DNA of 50,215 nt from JAFGVL01 sp964546015. Lineage in GTDB: Bacteria; Bacteroidota; Bacteroidia; Bacteroidales; Paludibacteraceae. The stretch is from positions 1-50,215 of the forward strand of contig CAZJHO010000009.1 in the NCBI GenBank assembly GCA_964546015.1, in the 5' to 3' direction. Both the position numbers and the translations under genes were made by a program. Below are positions 24,016-33,036 of this stretch, one piece after another. Position 1 is the stretch's first letter. Every line of letters starts with the position of its first letter. The notes beneath the pieces were generated by a model that had not been told where the DNA came from, ran no database searches, and worked only from the letters and a program-made list of their open reading frames with translations.

Positions 24016-25356
24016 CTATTTATCTAAATCTTTTATCAAAACAGCTCCTTCTCCATTTTTTAACTGCAAACTAATTTGTTCAAGCTTATTCCAAAGATTA
24101 TCGAATTGTTTATCTTTTCGAATTTTAAGTTCTTCAGAACCATTGCTTGCTATTTTTTCAAATAAATAACTAACTGACATTTTATTAATATCTACTGCCG
24201 GCTGATAGGTTTTCTGTTTGTTTTTTTCGGAAGCAAGTTCGCTAATTAACTCTACATCAAGCAAATCATTAATTACTGAAGATGCCAATCGTATCGGAAT
24301 AGAATTTTGGCGCGAAATTTCCTCGACCGAAAGCGGTGGTTCTCCTTTTTCGAATCGTTTGACAATAAGATACATCACAATAAGTACAATATAATTGTGG
24401 TAACGACGACTTATTTTTTGTACATCAGCACCGTACTCGAACTTATTGATATTCTGTACCACAAACGATAATTCTGCACCCAAAAGAATAATAATCCAAG
24501 AAATCTGTAAAAACAGCAGTAATAAAGGAATAACCGCAAAACTACCATAAACAGCATTATAGGATGTTAAGTAAACTTGTCCTTTAATATATAAATATTG
24601 AAAAAGTTGAAAAAATGTTCCCGTAAAAACACCTGCGATAAGTGCCGGTAAAAATTTTACCTGCGTATTGGGTATAATAATGAATAAACAAGTAAACAAA
24701 ATCCAATTTATAAAGTATGGTATAAATTTCAAGGAGATTGTTAGTAATGGAGAAAATATGCCTAAATCAATATAATGAGGCAATTGGGTTGTCATAAATA
24801 CCGACAATGTACTCGATACTACAATAAAAATCGGTACTAGCAGCATTAACGAAAAATAAGTGGTAAAACTTGACACAAAAGAACGCTGTTTCTTTATTTG
24901 CCAAATGTCATTGAATGCCATCTCTATCTGCTTGAATGCAGACATAACCGACCAAAACAGCAAGGCAATCCCCACCCCCACAAAAATACCCCCTTGCGAG
25001 CGCGCCAAATATTTATCTATAAAATTTAACAAATGTGGTAATAATTCTGGTTGTGATGATAATTGAGATACCAACCAATTAACAATTCGCTCCTGAAAGC
25101 CAAAACCGCGAGCCAAAGCAAAAATCAGAGCCAATACAGGCACTAAAGCAAACAAAGTATAATATGTGAGTGCCGAAGCTTTTGATTGCAGTTTATCTTC
25201 TTCAAAACCACGAACGGCAAGAACCAGCGTTTTTATTGCATCATAAAAAAACCTACGCGTATGGGAAATCTCAGACCCTGTAATACGCCAAATATCTCGC
25301 ACCAAAAAGTTGTACAACCATAAAATTTTTTCACGAAGAGATTTCATAATTTTCAA
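24016..25356 (-). CDS. YihY/UPF0761 family inner-membrane protein
   Basis: This 446-aa protein has the six-helix YihY core (about residues 40-310), formerly and wrongly called ribonuclease BN. Typical blocks are ASALTYYTLFALVPVLALIF, FNDIWQIKKQRSF, and YGSFAVIPLLLLFLQISW. A C-terminal soluble extension of about 120 residues (winged-helix-like, from KRFEKGEPPLSVEEISR on, ending in a Lys/Asp tail) is common in the Bacteroidota version. It lies 19 bases upstream of ilvD on the same strand; function is not established. Confidence 0.88.
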   Translation of the reverse strand: MKIMKSLREKILWLYNFLVRDIWRITGSEISHTRRFFYDAIKTLVLAVRGFEEDKLQSKASALTYYTLFALVPVLALIFALARGFGFQERIVNWLVSQLSSQPELLPHLLNFIDKYLARSQGGIFVGVGIALLFWSVMSAFKQIEMAFNDIWQIKKQRSFVSSFTTYFSLMLLVPIFIVVSSTLSVFMTTQLPHYIDLGIFSPLLTISLKFIPYFINWILFTCLFIIIPNTQVKFLPALIAGVFTGTFFQLFQYLYIKGQVYLTSYNAVYGSFAVIPLLLLFLQISWIIILLGAELSFVVQNINKFEYGADVQKISRRYHNYIVLIVMYLIVKRFEKGEPPLSVEEISRQNSIPIRLASSVINDLLDVELISELASEKNKQKTYQPAVDINKMSVSYLFEKIASNGSEELKIRKDKQFDNLWNKLEQISLQLKNGEGAVLIKDLDK

Positions 25357-25439
25357 ACTGAAAGTGAAAAACTAAAAGGTGGAAAGTTGAAACAAAAATT
25401 TAATTCTCGATTTTCAGCTTTCAATTTTCCAATAAAAAA

Positions 25440-25799
25440 CGCAGCAAGCTTGTAAGCCGGGTTCTGTAAATATTCTTAAGAATATCCGTCTGTCATTTAT
25501 CTACGACAAATGTCACCATTTGCCTGTAGCGATCTACCCCCCGACATCGGACGAGCCGCCCTACATGCGCCGGTATACATGATCTTGCAACCCATCAGGC
25601 GTACGGCAAACTGTGTCACCACAATTTCCGGTGAGCTCTTACCTCACCTTTTCACCCTTACCCGCCGTGGCGGACGGTTATTTTCTGTTACGCTACTCCA
25701 CCCTCACGAGCGGCTTCCTGTTAGGAAAGATGGTGCTCTGTGTTGCCCGGACTTTCCTCTACCAAATAAATTCGGCAGCGACAAACCAGCTTACTGCGC
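25440..25799 (-). ncRNA. rnpB: RNase P RNA, bacterial class A
   Basis: On the minus strand the conserved P4/CR-I block GAGGAAAGTCCGGGC and the CR-V block ACAGAACCCGGCTTA are present. The outer P1 helix pairs CGCAGTAAGCT (5') with AGCTTGCTGCG (3', 25440-25450). A TATCTTTG promoter box lies at 25810-25803, and CGTTTTTTATT follows the P1 3' strand as a terminator. RNase P cleaves the 5' leaders of tRNAs. End positions are approximate. Confidence 0.95.
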
Positions 25800-25802
25800 A
25801 TG

Positions 25803-25810
25803 CAAAGATA
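25803..25810 (-). promoter_or_regulatory. Promoter -7 box of rnpB
   Basis: TATCTTTG on the minus strand, a few bases before the RNA's 5' P1 strand. Confidence 0.65.
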
Positions 25811-25881
25811 AAAAATAAATTATAACTCATAAGTAATTTATTTACTGACTCCCCCAACTCCAAAGTCAGCATTTATGCTCA

Positions 25882-25911
25882 TTGTTATTTATCTTTCTTT
25901 TTTTACCTTTG
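25882..25911 (+). promoter_or_regulatory. Promoter of the phenylacetate-CoA ligase gene
   Basis: TTG (25882-25884), a 19-base spacer and TACCTTTG (25904-25911) give a full Bacteroidota promoter 20 bases before the chosen ATG. Confidence 0.75.
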
Positions 25912-25931
25912 TGGCAAATATTTATAGTAAA

Positions 25932-27230
25932 ATGATTTGGAATCCAACAGTAGAGTGTCTATCTCGCGAAAAAATGCGCGAATTGCAAAGTAAACGCCTT
26001 AGAGAAATTGTTGAACGAGTATATTATAATTGTAAGCCTTATCGTCAACGCATGCAAGAAGCAAGAATTACACCCCATGATGTTCAAACGATTGACGACA
26101 TTATAAAACTACCTTTTACATCGAAAAAAGACCTACGCGATTATTATCCGTTTGGATTATTATCTTCGCCCATATCCGAAATTATTCGCGTACACGCCTC
26201 TTCGGGCACTACAGGCAAACCGATAGTGGTAGGTTATACACGCAAAGATTTGGAAATCTGGAAAGAAGTCGGAGCGCGTTGTTTTACCGCTTACGGATTA
26301 GGAAAAAACGATGTAATACAAGTATCGTACGGATATGGTTTATTTACCGGAGGATTAGGCGCACACGCTGCTGCCGAAACCATTGGAGGAACTGTAGTTC
26401 CCACATCAAGCGGAAATACCGAAAAACAAATTATGCTTATGCATGATTTAAGTGCAAAAGCATTGGCTTGTACCCCTTCTTATGCTTTATATTTAGCTGA
26501 AGCAATGGAAAAATCGGAATACAAACGCGATGAATTCCAATTAAAAGTAGGTATCTTCGGTGCTGAGCCTTGGACAGAAGAAATGCGCCAAGAACTTCAA
26601 AACAAAATGGGAATAAAAGCATATGATATTTACGGATTAACAGAAATTATCGGTCCGGGTGTGGGTTACGAATGTGAATGCCAAAATGGAACACATCTTT
26701 GCGAAGATCATTTTTATCCTGAAATCATCAATCCCGAAACAGGAGAACAGGTACCTCAAGGTGAAGTGGGGGAATTAGTATTCACCACAATAACCAAAGA
26801 AGGAATGCCGCTGCTTCGATTCCGTACACGCGATCTGACAAGCTTAAACTACGAAACCTGTGCCTGCGGACGCACAGCCGTTCGCATGGGACGCATATTG
26901 GGCCGTAGCGATGATATGCTCATCATACGAGGTGTTAATATATTCCCATCACAAGTAGAATCGGTTATTTGTGAGCTTCCGGAATTGGAACCACATTATT
27001 TTATCGAAGTGGACAGAATCCACAACATGGATACAATGGAAGTTCAAGTAGAGGTAAAAGAAACTTATTACTCCGACGAAATTCCTAAAATGATCGAACT
27101 AAAAAAACGCGTAGCCCATAAGCTGCAAAGTGTATTGGGCATTCAACCCGATATAAAACTGATGGAACCACGCTCTATCGAACGCAGTCAAGGAAAGGCA
27201 AAACGAGTAAATGACAAACGAAAACTGTAA
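25932..27230 (+). CDS. Phenylacetate-CoA ligase family protein
   Basis: This 432-aa adenylate-forming enzyme activates an aryl acid, such as phenylacetate or indoleacetate, to its CoA thioester using ATP. The P-loop-like block SSGTTGKP is at residues 90-97, the aromatic/adenine region YDIYGLTEIIGPG follows, and a Cys/His cluster (ECECQNGTHLCEDH, then CACGR) suggests a bound zinc. The ATG at 25932 was chosen over 25875 because the promoter lies between them. It is directly followed by the ACT-domain gene, a pairing common in Bacteroidales, where it may serve amino-acid-derived aryl acid recycling. Confidence 0.9.
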   Translation: MIWNPTVECLSREKMRELQSKRLREIVERVYYNCKPYRQRMQEARITPHDVQTIDDIIKLPFTSKKDLRDYYPFGLLSSPISEIIRVHASSGTTGKPIVVGYTRKDLEIWKEVGARCFTAYGLGKNDVIQVSYGYGLFTGGLGAHAAAETIGGTVVPTSSGNTEKQIMLMHDLSAKALACTPSYALYLAEAMEKSEYKRDEFQLKVGIFGAEPWTEEMRQELQNKMGIKAYDIYGLTEIIGPGVGYECECQNGTHLCEDHFYPEIINPETGEQVPQGEVGELVFTTITKEGMPLLRFRTRDLTSLNYETCACGRTAVRMGRILGRSDDMLIIRGVNIFPSQVESVICELPELEPHYFIEVDRIHNMDTMEVQVEVKETYYSDEIPKMIELKKRVAHKLQSVLGIQPDIKLMEPRSIERSQGKAKRVNDKRKL

Positions 27231-27234
27231 AACT

Positions 27235-27660
27235 ATGCTTATCAAACAATTATCCGTTTTCTTGGAAAACAAAACAGGAAATCTTACCGATTTAACCCGA
27301 ACTTTAGGGGAATCCGGTATCAATATGTCAGCATTTAGTTTGGCTGAAAGTACTGATTTTGGTATTTTGCGAGTAATCGTTTCGGAACCAGAAAAAGCAT
27401 TGAAGATACTTAAAGAAAAACGGTTTGCGGCATCGCTTACTGATGTTATCTGTATTCGTGTACCTAATGAACCGGGCGGCTTGGCAAATATACTCGAAAT
27501 ACTTGCTAAAGAGAATATTTACATCGATTACATGTACGCTTTTTCAGAAGGGGAAAGTGCTAATGTGGTTATTCGTCCTGATAAAATTGAAGATTGTGTG
27601 CGGGTTTTACAAAAAAATAAAGTAGCTTTGATTGCTGCTAATGAATTATACAAACTTTAA
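27235..27660 (+). CDS. Tandem ACT-domain regulatory protein
   Basis: This 141-aa protein is two ACT domains in tandem (about residues 1-65 and 66-138), starting LIKQLSVFLENKTGNLTDLT and again VPNEPGGLANILEIL, typical ligand-binding sensor folds for amino acids. An earlier ATG at 27211 would overlap the ligase gene by 20 bases; ATG 27235 matches the domain start. It likely senses an aromatic amino acid and acts on or with the ligase, but this is inference. Confidence 0.85.
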   Translation: MLIKQLSVFLENKTGNLTDLTRTLGESGINMSAFSLAESTDFGILRVIVSEPEKALKILKEKRFAASLTDVICIRVPNEPGGLANILEILAKENIYIDYMYAFSEGESANVVIRPDKIEDCVRVLQKNKVALIAANELYKL

Positions 27661-27671
27661 AATCAATCTAT

Positions 27672-28436
27672 ATGAAAAAAATAGTTCTTTTTATCGTAGG
27701 TATTGTTTTTGTGACAATCCAAATAACTTGGGCACAACAAACTACAACAACATTGCCACATACATCATCCAATCCGACAAAAAAAATTGATTTCAATCTT
27801 GAATTAGCTCCGGTTATTACATGGATGAATATAAATAACAAACAAGTAGATTCAGACGGATCAAATGTCAAGCTAAATATCGGGATGAATGTTAACTTTA
27901 ATTTAACGGACAGTTATTCTTTTGTTAGCGGATTACGCCTTAATACTTTCGGAGGAGATTTATCCGGAGATAATGGAAGCTCTTCCGAAACCATTTTGTA
28001 CGAAATTCAAGAATTTGAACTCCCTATCGGAATGAAGTTCAGGACACCTGAAGTTATTCAGAATACTCGTTTTAGTTTTAATCTGGGACTAGGATTGGGG
28101 GTTATTTTTAAAGCCCATGCTACTAAAAACTATCCTATACAGCTTTCGGACATGGACTACAAAAACGATAATTTCAATTATAAATTGATGCCTTTTAGAG
28201 GTATTTATAATATCGGCGCCGGAGTAGAATATAACATAAGAGGCGTTATCCTAACAGGAAGATTCAATTACAAAGGTTCATTGACTTCGACCTATTTCTA
28301 CGAAAGGAGCGGAAGTATGGGCAGTGCAACGCATTATTTAGACCTGAATAACGCTTATGCCGAACGAAATAATTATAACAAATCAATTAAATTCTTCCCT
28401 AATGCATTCGAAACTGCGATAGGTGTTATCTTTTAA
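27672..28436 (+). CDS. Outer-membrane beta-barrel protein, unknown function
   Basis: The 254-aa protein has a signal peptide (MKKIVLFIVGIVFVTIQITWA, cut near AQQ when read in parts). The mature part alternates short amphipathic strands with turns (such as LNIGMNVNFNLTDSYSFVSG) and ends on a hydrophobic residue before the stop (ETAIGVIF), as small Bacteroidota OmpA/PorT-like barrels do. I cannot assign a function. It follows the ACT gene by 11 bases, so it may share its transcript. Confidence 0.7.
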   Translation: MKKIVLFIVGIVFVTIQITWAQQTTTTLPHTSSNPTKKIDFNLELAPVITWMNINNKQVDSDGSNVKLNIGMNVNFNLTDSYSFVSGLRLNTFGGDLSGDNGSSSETILYEIQEFELPIGMKFRTPEVIQNTRFSFNLGLGLGVIFKAHATKNYPIQLSDMDYKNDNFNYKLMPFRGIYNIGAGVEYNIRGVILTGRFNYKGSLTSTYFYERSGSMGSATHYLDLNNAYAERNNYNKSIKFFPNAFETAIGVIF

Positions 28437-28460
28437 AATTTAGTTTATCTAAAAAAGATT

Positions 28461-28760
28461 ATGGAAAATAAAAAAGAACAAAGCTTGGAAATAGAATTGT
28501 CATCTGAAATTGCTGACGGAATTTATTCAAATTTAGCTGTCATTTCCCATTCACAATCGGAATTTATTATCGATTTTATCCGAATGCTACCTAACACGAT
28601 GAAAGCAAGTGTAAAATCGCGTATTGTACTTACTCCCGACAATGCAAAAAGATTATTGCTTGCACTGCAAGACAATATTGCCAAATTTGAGATGCACAAT
28701 GGTAAAATAAAAATAAATGATCAAATGACACCTCCAATGATGATGGGAGGAGAAGCATAA
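28461..28760 (+). CDS. DUF3467 domain protein
   Basis: This 99-aa soluble protein matches DUF3467: EIADGIYSNLAVISHSQSEF, then DFIRMLPN and IVLTPDNAKRLLLALQDNI. The family is common in Bacteroidota and its function is unknown. A flexible Met/Gly tail (TPPMMMGGEA) ends it. The next gene starts 6 bases later. Confidence 0.85.
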   Translation: MENKKEQSLEIELSSEIADGIYSNLAVISHSQSEFIIDFIRMLPNTMKASVKSRIVLTPDNAKRLLLALQDNIAKFEMHNGKIKINDQMTPPMMMGGEA

Positions 28761-28766
28761 CGAAAA

Positions 28767-29309
28767 ATGAAAAGAACTTCAGCTCAATTCGACCAAGCAG
28801 CATCAGTATGTAAAGACATTTTCACTAAGAAGCTGAAAGATTACGGAGCAGCGTGGCGCATTATGCGACCAGAATCAGTTACCGATCAGCTTCTCATCAA
28901 AGCCAATCGCATACGAAGCATCGAAACAAAAGGAGTCTCGAAGGTTGACGAAGATATTAAGTCCGAACTAATTGCCATTGTTAATTACGGTATTATCGGG
29001 CTTATCCAATTAGAACTTGGCTATGCAGATAAAGATGATTTACAGATAGAACAAGCAATCGAAAAATATGAGCATTACCTGCAAATGGCAAAAAGCCTGA
29101 TGCTCAATAAAAACCACGACTATGATGAAGCTTGGCGTATTATGCGTACACAATCATATACCGATCTTATTCTAATGAAATTGTATCGAACCAAGCAAAT
29201 AGAAGACAATAAAGGGCAAACTCTCATTTCCGAAGGCATTGATGCCAATTATTTGGACATGGTGAATTATGCTATTTTTGGATTAATCAAAATGGACGAA
29301 TCAAGATAA
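28767..29309 (+). CDS. DUF1599 domain protein
   Basis: The 180-aa protein is built from two similar halves: DYGAAWRIMRPESVTDQLL at about residues 28-46 and DYDEAWRIMRTQSYTDLIL at about 112-130, each followed by a charged helix. This is the DUF1599 pattern, which has been suggested to be associated with modified nucleotide metabolism; the function is unproven. It sits between DUF3467 and the BT_3928-like gene, spaced by 6 bases on each side, so this is one operon. Confidence 0.85.
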   Translation: MKRTSAQFDQAASVCKDIFTKKLKDYGAAWRIMRPESVTDQLLIKANRIRSIETKGVSKVDEDIKSELIAIVNYGIIGLIQLELGYADKDDLQIEQAIEKYEHYLQMAKSLMLNKNHDYDEAWRIMRTQSYTDLILMKLYRTKQIEDNKGQTLISEGIDANYLDMVNYAIFGLIKMDESR

Positions 29310-29315
29310 AAGATT

Positions 29316-30560
29316 ATGGCAAAAAAAATCATTTTACTTTTAACACGCTTTATATTTGGCGGTGTGTTCGTTTTTTCGGGATTCGTAAAAGCAATCGACC
29401 CGCTTGGTTTTACCTATAAAATGGAAGACTACCTGCAAGCGATGGGTCCTTCTATGGAGCAATTTTCGTCATTAGCTTTGATAGCTGCGATAGCTTTGTC
29501 GGCAATAGAATTACTTATTGGAGTTAATTTTATTTTAGGTGTACGAATAAAAGAAACCTCATGGATGGCTGCGCTTTTTATGGCAGTTATGACACCACTA
29601 ACGCTTTGGATTGCTATCAAAAATCCGGTAACTGATTGCGGTTGCTTTGGTGATGCCCTTATCATCGGCAACTGGACTACTTTTTGGAAAAACATTGCTT
29701 TAGATGTACTTCTTGTGATTATTTTCTTATTGATGAAATATCATCACTCATTTTTCGGAAAACATACACAATGGGTACTGGTTGTTTACACATTCTTATT
29801 CTCTTGCGGATTATCTGTTTATAGTTTGGAATTTTTACCTCCGATTGACTTCCGTCCGTACAAAATAGGGAACAATCTACTTAAAGAAATGGAAATTCCG
29901 GAAGATGCTCCTGTTGATTCTTTCGATGTAAAACTTATCTATGCCAAAGATGGTATAGAAAAAGAATTTACATTGCAAGATTATCCAAAAGGAGACAGTA
30001 CTTGGACCTTTGTCGATCAAAAAACCATTTTAGTGAAAGAAGGTTATAAGCCACCTATTCACGATTTCTCTATCATTACCGAAGACGGCGAAATCACCGA
30101 TATTGTATTGGAGAATCCGGGATATACATTCTTACTTATCTCACCCGATTTGACTAAAGCTTGTTTAAAAGCATCAGACAAACTAAATCAAATTTACGAA
30201 TATGCTCAGCAAAATGATTATGGTTACATAATGCTCACAGCATCAGTCGGAAACGATATCGAAATTTACAAAACAGCAACAGGAGCTAAATATCCGATTG
30301 CTACAACCGACAAAACTACGCTGAAAACCATCATCCGTGCCAATCCCGGACTAATGCTAATAAAAGATGCAACTGTTCTGAATAAATGGCATATAAATGA
30401 TTTGCCTATACTAAAAGAAAAATTGGAAAATACTTTATTAGGAACAGTTCAAAAACCAAATATTACCGAGCGTGTACTTTGGATAACTTTGCTTTTCTTA
30501 ATTCCGGTTATCATTATTTTTGTGGTAGGTAGAGTAGTCAAAAACAAGAAACGAGATTAA
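29316..30560 (+). CDS. BT_3928-like DoxX/MauE-type membrane protein
   Basis: The 414-aa protein has an N-terminal four-helix DoxX/MauE-like membrane domain (about residues 1-150; FGGVFVFSGFVKAIDPLGF, and NPVTDCGCFGDAL, a conserved Cys pair), a middle region with a thioredoxin-like flavour (FLLISPDLTKACLK), and a final transmembrane helix near the C-terminus. The order DUF1599 - BT_3928 - tpiA is conserved in Bacteroidales. A role in redox or quinone-linked metabolism has been guessed for DoxX proteins, but none is shown for this one. Confidence 0.8.
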   Translation: MAKKIILLLTRFIFGGVFVFSGFVKAIDPLGFTYKMEDYLQAMGPSMEQFSSLALIAAIALSAIELLIGVNFILGVRIKETSWMAALFMAVMTPLTLWIAIKNPVTDCGCFGDALIIGNWTTFWKNIALDVLLVIIFLLMKYHHSFFGKHTQWVLVVYTFLFSCGLSVYSLEFLPPIDFRPYKIGNNLLKEMEIPEDAPVDSFDVKLIYAKDGIEKEFTLQDYPKGDSTWTFVDQKTILVKEGYKPPIHDFSIITEDGEITDIVLENPGYTFLLISPDLTKACLKASDKLNQIYEYAQQNDYGYIMLTASVGNDIEIYKTATGAKYPIATTDKTTLKTIIRANPGLMLIKDATVLNKWHINDLPILKEKLENTLLGTVQKPNITERVLWITLLFLIPVIIIFVVGRVVKNKKRD

Positions 30561-30570
30561 AAAAAGTGTC

Positions 30571-31326
30571 ATGAGAAAGAGAATTGTTGCAGGAAACTGG
30601 AAAATGAACAAATCATTATCCGAAGGCATTGAATTAGCGAAAGAAATAAATAACGCACTGAAAACAAAAAAAACATCATGCCAAGTAATCTTAGGAACAC
30701 CATTTATACACCTTGCCGACATTTGCCGACTAGTTGATAAAAATAATATCAATATAAGCGCTCAAAATTGCTCCGATAAAGAAAGCGGCGCTTTCACCGG
30801 AGAAGTAAGTGCTAACATGATACAATCAACCGGAGCAACACATGTAATTCTCGGACACTCTGAACGCCGCCGATATTATGGCGAAAATAATGCTGTTTTA
30901 AAAGAAAAAGTAACCTTAGCATTGAAAAACGGATTAATTCCTATCTTCTGTATCGGAGAAACTCTATCGGAGAGAGAAGTCGGAAAACATTTTGAAATAA
31001 TCAAAACTCAATTGGAAGAAGCTTTATTTAGTTTCCCCGCAACTGATTTTTCAAAATTGATACTTGCTTATGAACCGGTTTGGGCTATCGGAACAGGAAA
31101 AACAGCCACAGCAGAGCAAGCACAAGAAATACACCAATTTATACGACAAAGTGTAACGAAAAAATATAACGATGAAGTGGCACAAAATATATCAATTTTA
31201 TATGGTGGAAGCTGCAATGCAAACAATGCTGGCACTCTTTTTGCACAAGCAGATATTGATGGTGGTTTAATCGGTGGAGCTTCGCTAAAATCAACCGATT
31301 TTCTAACTATTATTAATTCATTTTAA
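30571..31326 (+). CDS. tpiA: Triose-phosphate isomerase
   Basis: This 251-aa glycolytic enzyme interconverts dihydroxyacetone phosphate and glyceraldehyde 3-phosphate. Catalytic residues are Asn9 and Lys11 in GNWKMNK, His96 in ILGHSERR and Glu168 in AYEPVWAIGTG. It follows the BT_3928-like gene by 10 bases and is the last gene of that run. Confidence 0.98.
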   Translation: MRKRIVAGNWKMNKSLSEGIELAKEINNALKTKKTSCQVILGTPFIHLADICRLVDKNNINISAQNCSDKESGAFTGEVSANMIQSTGATHVILGHSERRRYYGENNAVLKEKVTLALKNGLIPIFCIGETLSEREVGKHFEIIKTQLEEALFSFPATDFSKLILAYEPVWAIGTGKTATAEQAQEIHQFIRQSVTKKYNDEVAQNISILYGGSCNANNAGTLFAQADIDGGLIGGASLKSTDFLTIINSF

Positions 31327-31381
31327 TTCAGTTTACAAATTTTATATAAGTTGTTAGAATAATCCCTGATCAACTTGTAGC

Positions 31382-32152
31382 ATGTTAACTTATAAACTTT
31401 TTATGCTGATACGATCTTTCTTATTTCAAACAGGACGCTACGCTTCATTAATGTACAGGGTTTTTTCAAGACCCGACCGTTGGCGGATATTTTTCCGTCA
31501 GATGCTCAAAGAGATGGAAAAACTTGGCATCAACTCATTGGGTATTGTTATTATCATTTCTGTTTTTATCGGAGCGGTACTGACTATACAGACAAAATTA
31601 AACACAAACGATCCTCTTCTTCCCCGCTACAGTACCGGATTGGTAACTCGCGATACACTCTTGCTCGAATTTTCATCAACTATCCTCTGCTTGATTTTAG
31701 CAGGAAAAGTAGGTTCAAATATTGCTTCCGAAATAGGAAGCATGCGTATTACAGAACAAATCGATGCGCTTGAGATTATGGGTGTTAATTCGGCTAATTA
31801 TCTGATTTTACCAAAGATAATAGCGTTTGTAGTTATGATTCCCAGTTTGGTTATTATCAGTATGGGAGTCGGGCTCATTGGCGGATATGCCGTAGCTTAT
31901 TTTACCGATCTTATCACCACAGTCGATTATTTATATGGAATTCAATACACTTTCAAGCCTTTTTACATTCTTTATTCGATTGTAAAATCGCTGTGGTTTG
32001 CCTTTATCATAGCATCAGTTTCTTCATACTATGGTTATTATACACACGGTGGTGCACTCGATGTAGGGAAAGCAAGCACCAATGCTGTTGTTAACAGTAG
32101 TATTTTAATATTGTTATTCAATATCGTTATTACCAATTTAATGCTAACTTAA
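31382..32152 (+). CDS. mlaE: MlaE-type ABC transporter permease
   Basis: This 256-aa inner-membrane permease belongs to the MlaE/TtgB family, which with MlaF and an MCE-domain partner moves phospholipids between membranes to keep outer-membrane lipid asymmetry. Blocks GKVGSNIASEIGSMRITEQIDALEIMG and the five or so transmembrane helices are typical. The ATPase gene follows after 56 bases. The MCE-domain component is not in the window. Confidence 0.93.
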   Translation: MLTYKLFMLIRSFLFQTGRYASLMYRVFSRPDRWRIFFRQMLKEMEKLGINSLGIVIIISVFIGAVLTIQTKLNTNDPLLPRYSTGLVTRDTLLLEFSSTILCLILAGKVGSNIASEIGSMRITEQIDALEIMGVNSANYLILPKIIAFVVMIPSLVIISMGVGLIGGYAVAYFTDLITTVDYLYGIQYTFKPFYILYSIVKSLWFAFIIASVSSYYGYYTHGGALDVGKASTNAVVNSSILILLFNIVITNLMLT

Positions 32153-32208
32153 AAATAGAGGCGAGAAATAAGAAGCAAGTAAATATTGTTAGACTCATTC
32201 CTCATAAA

Positions 32209-33014
32209 ATGATTGAAGTAAAAAATATTAATAAATCTTTTGACGATAACCATGTACTGAAAGGCATTTCGATGGTGTTCGAATCGGGTAAGATGAATCT
32301 TATCATCGGACAAAGCGGTTCGGGTAAAACTGTCTTAATGAAATGTATTATTGGATTACACCGTATTGATAGCGGTCTGATTTTATATGATGGACGCAAT
32401 CTTCCTTCGATGAAATTCAGTGAAGTACGCGAATTGCGTAAAGAAGTCGGTATGCTGTTTCAAGGCTCGGCATTATTTGACTCTATGACTGTTTTGCAGA
32501 ATGTTCTTTTCCCGTTGGAGATGTTTTCCGGCATGACCAAGATAGAAATGGAACACCGTGCTCAATTTTGTCTGGATAGAGTAAACCTAAAACCGGAATC
32601 ATACGATTTATTCCCATCCGAAGTCAGTGGAGGAATGCAAAAACGCGTAGCTATTGCACGAGCCATATCGCTTAACCCGAAATATCTTTTTTGCGATGAG
32701 CCAAACTCAGGGTTAGACCCTTAGTTTGGCTCATCGCAAAAAAGATATTTCGGNNNNNNNNNNGGTTAGACCCTTTTACTTCTCTTATTATCGACAAGCT
32801 AATCAAAGAAATTACCGAAGAATACGATATTACCACCATTGTCAACACACACGACATGAACTCGGTAATGGAAATCGGTGATAATATTTTATTTATACGA
32901 AAAGGAGAAAAAGCTTGGGTGGGAGACCGGTTTCAGATATTACAATCAGACAATGATGATTTGAATGAGTTTGTATTCGCTTCCGAATTATTTAAAAGAA
33001 TAAAAAAAGTATGA
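32209..33014 (+). CDS. mlaF: MlaF-type ABC transporter ATPase, interrupted by an assembly artefact
   Basis: The ATPase of the Mla lipid transporter. Walker A is GQSGSGKT (residues 34-41), the ABC signature VSGGMQKR and the Walker B CDEPNSGLDP are present before the break, and the switch histidine lies in NTHDMNSVME after it. As assembled the frame stops just after GLDP. Bases 32723-32753 are an inverted copy of 32677-32707, then come ten Ns (32754-32763), and the 12 bases GGTTAGACCCTT at 32711-32722 recur at 32764-32775. Deleting 53 bases (32723-32775) restores one 250-aa frame to the TGA at 33012-33014. The gene is therefore intact in the organism. Confidence 0.9.
32677..32763. other. Scaffold gap with fold-back chimera
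   Basis: A 31-base segment reappears inverted across a 15-base tip (CAGGGTTAGACCCTT, itself a hairpin), then ten Ns. This is the mark of a self-primed fold-back or a chimeric contig end, not of biology. Confidence 0.92.
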
Positions 33015-33035
33015 CCTTAAGGTCATACTTTTTTT
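33002..33035. terminator. Bidirectional terminator
   Basis: Seven As, GTATGACC, TTAA, GGTCATAC and seven Ts form a perfect 34-base palindrome between the convergent ends of mlaF and the next minus-strand gene. It overlaps the last codons of mlaF. Confidence 0.88.
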
Positions 33036-33036
33036 A

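Noticed and set aside
25510..25825. Two plus-strand frames (102 and 70 aa)
   Set aside because: They lie inside the complement of RNase P RNA, which explains the sequence fully.
32209..32724. mlaF as a truncated gene or pseudogene
   Set aside because: The break is explained by inverted duplication plus Ns; the coding remainder continues after the gap.
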